Source: a virus
Direction: 5' to 3' (one strand)
DNA length: 33,703 bases
Virus record (IMG/VR): IMGVR_UViG_3300037450_000152
Location: 1-33,703 of that record
This document shows, in pieces, positions 32,223-33,703 of the stretch. Below the pieces are notes generated by a model. That model had not been told where the DNA came from, did not search any database, and was given only the letters and a program-made list of their open reading frames with translations. The translations under genes and the position numbers were made by a program. Positions within the stretch are counted from its first letter, which is position 1. Each line of letters opens with the position of its first letter.

Positions 32223-33703
32223 ATGGCGGATGAAAAATCCCGAGAACCAGGCAGTATTACTAAAACTGCTGATGCTCAAAACGAAAGGATATCAGGTATA
32301 AGTAACGTTTCTAAAACAGTTTCAGAAATGCAAAAAACAACTCAACGTAAAATTGAACAAACTCAAGAGTCAATTGATTATGGTGCATCTACAGGAACAT
32401 CTGCTAAAGAAATGAATAGTGTTCTCTCTAATTTTGGAAAAACAATAAGTGCATTCACTACAGGTATTCAAAATGTATCAATGAGTACAGCTAAAGCAAC
32501 CAAGGATGCCATTGGTGATTATGGAAAAGCAGTAGGTCAAGACATTAATTTTAATAAACAAAATATGGTTGCCATGGCGCTTTCTAGAACAACTCCATTA
32601 TTTGGTTACTTTGCTGCTAAATTTATGGAAACAGATGTCTTCAAGAAAGCTAAAGATAGAATGAAAGAATCCATTGCCAGCACATTTAAGGGCATTGGAT
32701 CAAGTATTGCAAATATTTTTAAAGGAAAAGAAAAAGCACATAGCGATGCTGTCCCTAAAATGCAACGAGGTGGTTACGTTGAAAAAGGAGGTATGGTAGA
32801 AGTCCATCCCGCTGAAGTTGTCATGCCAATCGAAAAGATTCTTGAACGTATAGATGATTCAATATCTGTTGCAAGAGAGATGTCTGAAATTACATCAAAA
32901 AGTCAGATGAAGTCATTGGCAAAAATGTCAACATTTGTTTCAGCTGAAAGAGATAAAGAACCAGTTGGTATGACTAAAGGTTTCTTGCGTGCATTGAGAG
33001 AGGTTCAAACTCAATATGAAGAACCTTCAAACGTTCGTATGTTGAGAGCTGTGTTGTCAATTCAAGATACATTAGGAGCAACCATTGGAACATGGCAACA
33101 GGTATGGACTAAAATGCTTGTTGAACATCCTACCTTTAGACAATTAGCATTTACTATGAAATCTCTTGGAACTATATTTGGAGCTCCGTTCAAAGCAATA
33201 GGTATTCTCTTTAAACAAAGGGGTGGTTATACTAGTCATGTTTCTAAATCTGGAAATCCTTTTGAACAAATAGGTCATAATACTGGTATTTTATATACTG
33301 GAACAATGCATAGACTTGATAACATTGCTATGTATACTAAAGCATCAGCTGTAATATTACAAGATGTAGCTGGCGTAGTTTCGGGTGGAAAACTTAAATA
33401 TGGAAATTTAGAAGCTATTTCAGAGGGAACGAGAAGTATCTTTGGTTGGTTAAGATTTGGATTTCATAATATTATGAAATGGGGTCCTGCTCTCATTGGT
33501 GCTGGTTTAGATTTACTACTGGGAGGAGGGGGAACAGGATTTCAAGCAGGAAAACGTCTAGGTGAAATGGCAACACGCCCAATGGAATGGTTTGAAAAAC
33601 TTAAATTCTGGAAAACATTTGAAAGACGTAAGAAGATGGATTTTGCATTGGGTTCTGGAGTAGGTGATTTTGCTCAACTAGCTTATGATCAACATAAGAA
33701 AAA
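32223..33703 (+). CDS. Tape-measure-like tail protein, 5' part (runs off the window)
   Basis: An open frame from ATG 32223 (GGAG upstream) continues to the right edge, at least 493 codons. The N-terminus is polar with Gln/Thr/Ser-rich helices; around residues 180-200 lies MQRGGYVEKGGMVEVHPAEVV followed by MPIEKILERID, the GG.v..g.mv.v.paEvV.P pattern common in phage tape-measure proteins and tail-associated proteins. A hydrophobic segment with Gly runs (LIGAGLDLLLGGGG) near the right edge may be a membrane-insertion region. Being incomplete, it cannot be sized. A virion-interior protein is an alternative. Confidence 0.65.
   Translation, partial: MADEKSREPGSITKTADAQNERISGISNVSKTVSEMQKTTQRKIEQTQESIDYGASTGTSAKEMNSVLSNFGKTISAFTTGIQNVSMSTAKATKDAIGDYGKAVGQDINFNKQNMVAMALSRTTPLFGYFAAKFMETDVFKKAKDRMKESIASTFKGIGSSIANIFKGKEKAHSDAVPKMQRGGYVEKGGMVEVHPAEVVMPIEKILERIDDSISVAREMSEITSKSQMKSLAKMSTFVSAERDKEPVGMTKGFLRALREVQTQYEEPSNVRMLRAVLSIQDTLGATIGTWQQVWTKMLVEHPTFRQLAFTMKSLGTIFGAPFKAIGILFKQRGGYTSHVSKSGNPFEQIGHNTGILYTGTMHRLDNIAMYTKASAVILQDVAGVVSGGKLKYGNLEAISEGTRSIFGWLRFGFHNIMKWGPALIGAGLDLLLGGGGTGFQAGKRLGEMATRPMEWFEKLKFWKTFERRKKMDFALGSGVGDFAQLAYDQHKK

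Noticed and set aside
1-33703. Stop-codon reassignment (TAG recoding), known in some large phages
   Set aside because: TAG ends several genes (for example at 888, 9585, 26332, 32211) right before the next ribosome binding site, and TAA and TGA also end genes normally, so the standard code fits.
1-33703. CRISPR arrays, insertion sequences or attachment sites
   Set aside because: No spaced direct repeats, transposase motifs or terminal inverted repeats were seen; the only tandem repeat is the in-gene 15-base unit at 24883-24912.

Overview
The window looks like part of a large (probably jumbo) tailed-phage genome. It is AT-rich, every credible gene lies on the + strand, genes abut or overlap by a few bases (many ATGA-type junctions), and most starts have a strong AGGAGG-like ribosome binding site. 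Phage identity rests on a large terminase, a tape-measure-like protein, a baseplate-hub-like protein, T4-type replication and recombination genes (SbcC/SbcD = gp46/gp47 type, a type IIA topoisomerase A subunit of gp52 size, a UvsW-like helicase) and phage-encoded beta' and beta subunits of a multisubunit RNA polymerase. The host cannot be told from this sequence.

Layout. (1) 1-5000: small unknown genes, the topoisomerase A subunit, a zinc-finger protein, QueD and a superfamily 2 helicase. (2) 5022-9265: SbcD, SbcC and a radical SAM enzyme. (3) 9268-9974: a WYL_2/DUF2693-like small protein and an unknown gene. (4) 9978-16852: the most striking block, a ubiquitin-like (Ubl) conjugation gene set: an 884-aa protein with a probable E2-like N-terminal domain, a JAB/JAMM peptidase carrying zinc ribbons, an E1/ThiF-like enzyme, a SAP-Ubl fusion ending in Gly-Cys, a second degenerate E1-like protein and a compact E2-like protein with an HPN...CLS active-site motif. 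(5) 17050-22960: rpoC-like, a 59-aa gene, then rpoB-like, each large subunit encoded as one chain. (6) 22935-24329: two overlapping small genes and FolE2 (GTP cyclohydrolase IB). (7) 24363-28298: mostly unknown genes, a SAM methyltransferase and a 32-aa membrane peptide. (8) 28304-33703: a structured RNA/terminator, then virion genes: baseplate hub-like, terminase large subunit, an HExxH metallopeptidase-like protein and the start of a tape-measure-like protein that runs off the window.

How the genes may work together. FolE2 and QueD are consecutive steps from GTP to carboxytetrahydropterin on the 7-deazaguanine (preQ0) route, suggesting modified DNA or RNA; QueE, QueC and a transferase are not in this window. 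SbcCD, topoisomerase and UvsW-like helicase form a T4-like DNA-processing set. The Ubl block has all the parts expected for activation (E1), transfer (E2) and removal or maturation (JAB) of a Ubl modifier. Its parts resemble the E1/E2/Ubl/JAB content of PRTRC-type plasmid loci, but the SAP-Ubl fusion, the doubled E1-like and E2-like genes and the position directly before the RNA polymerase genes are unusual. Its target is unknown; DNA-bound proteins or an RNA polymerase are inferences only. All family assignments come from reading motifs by eye, with no database search.
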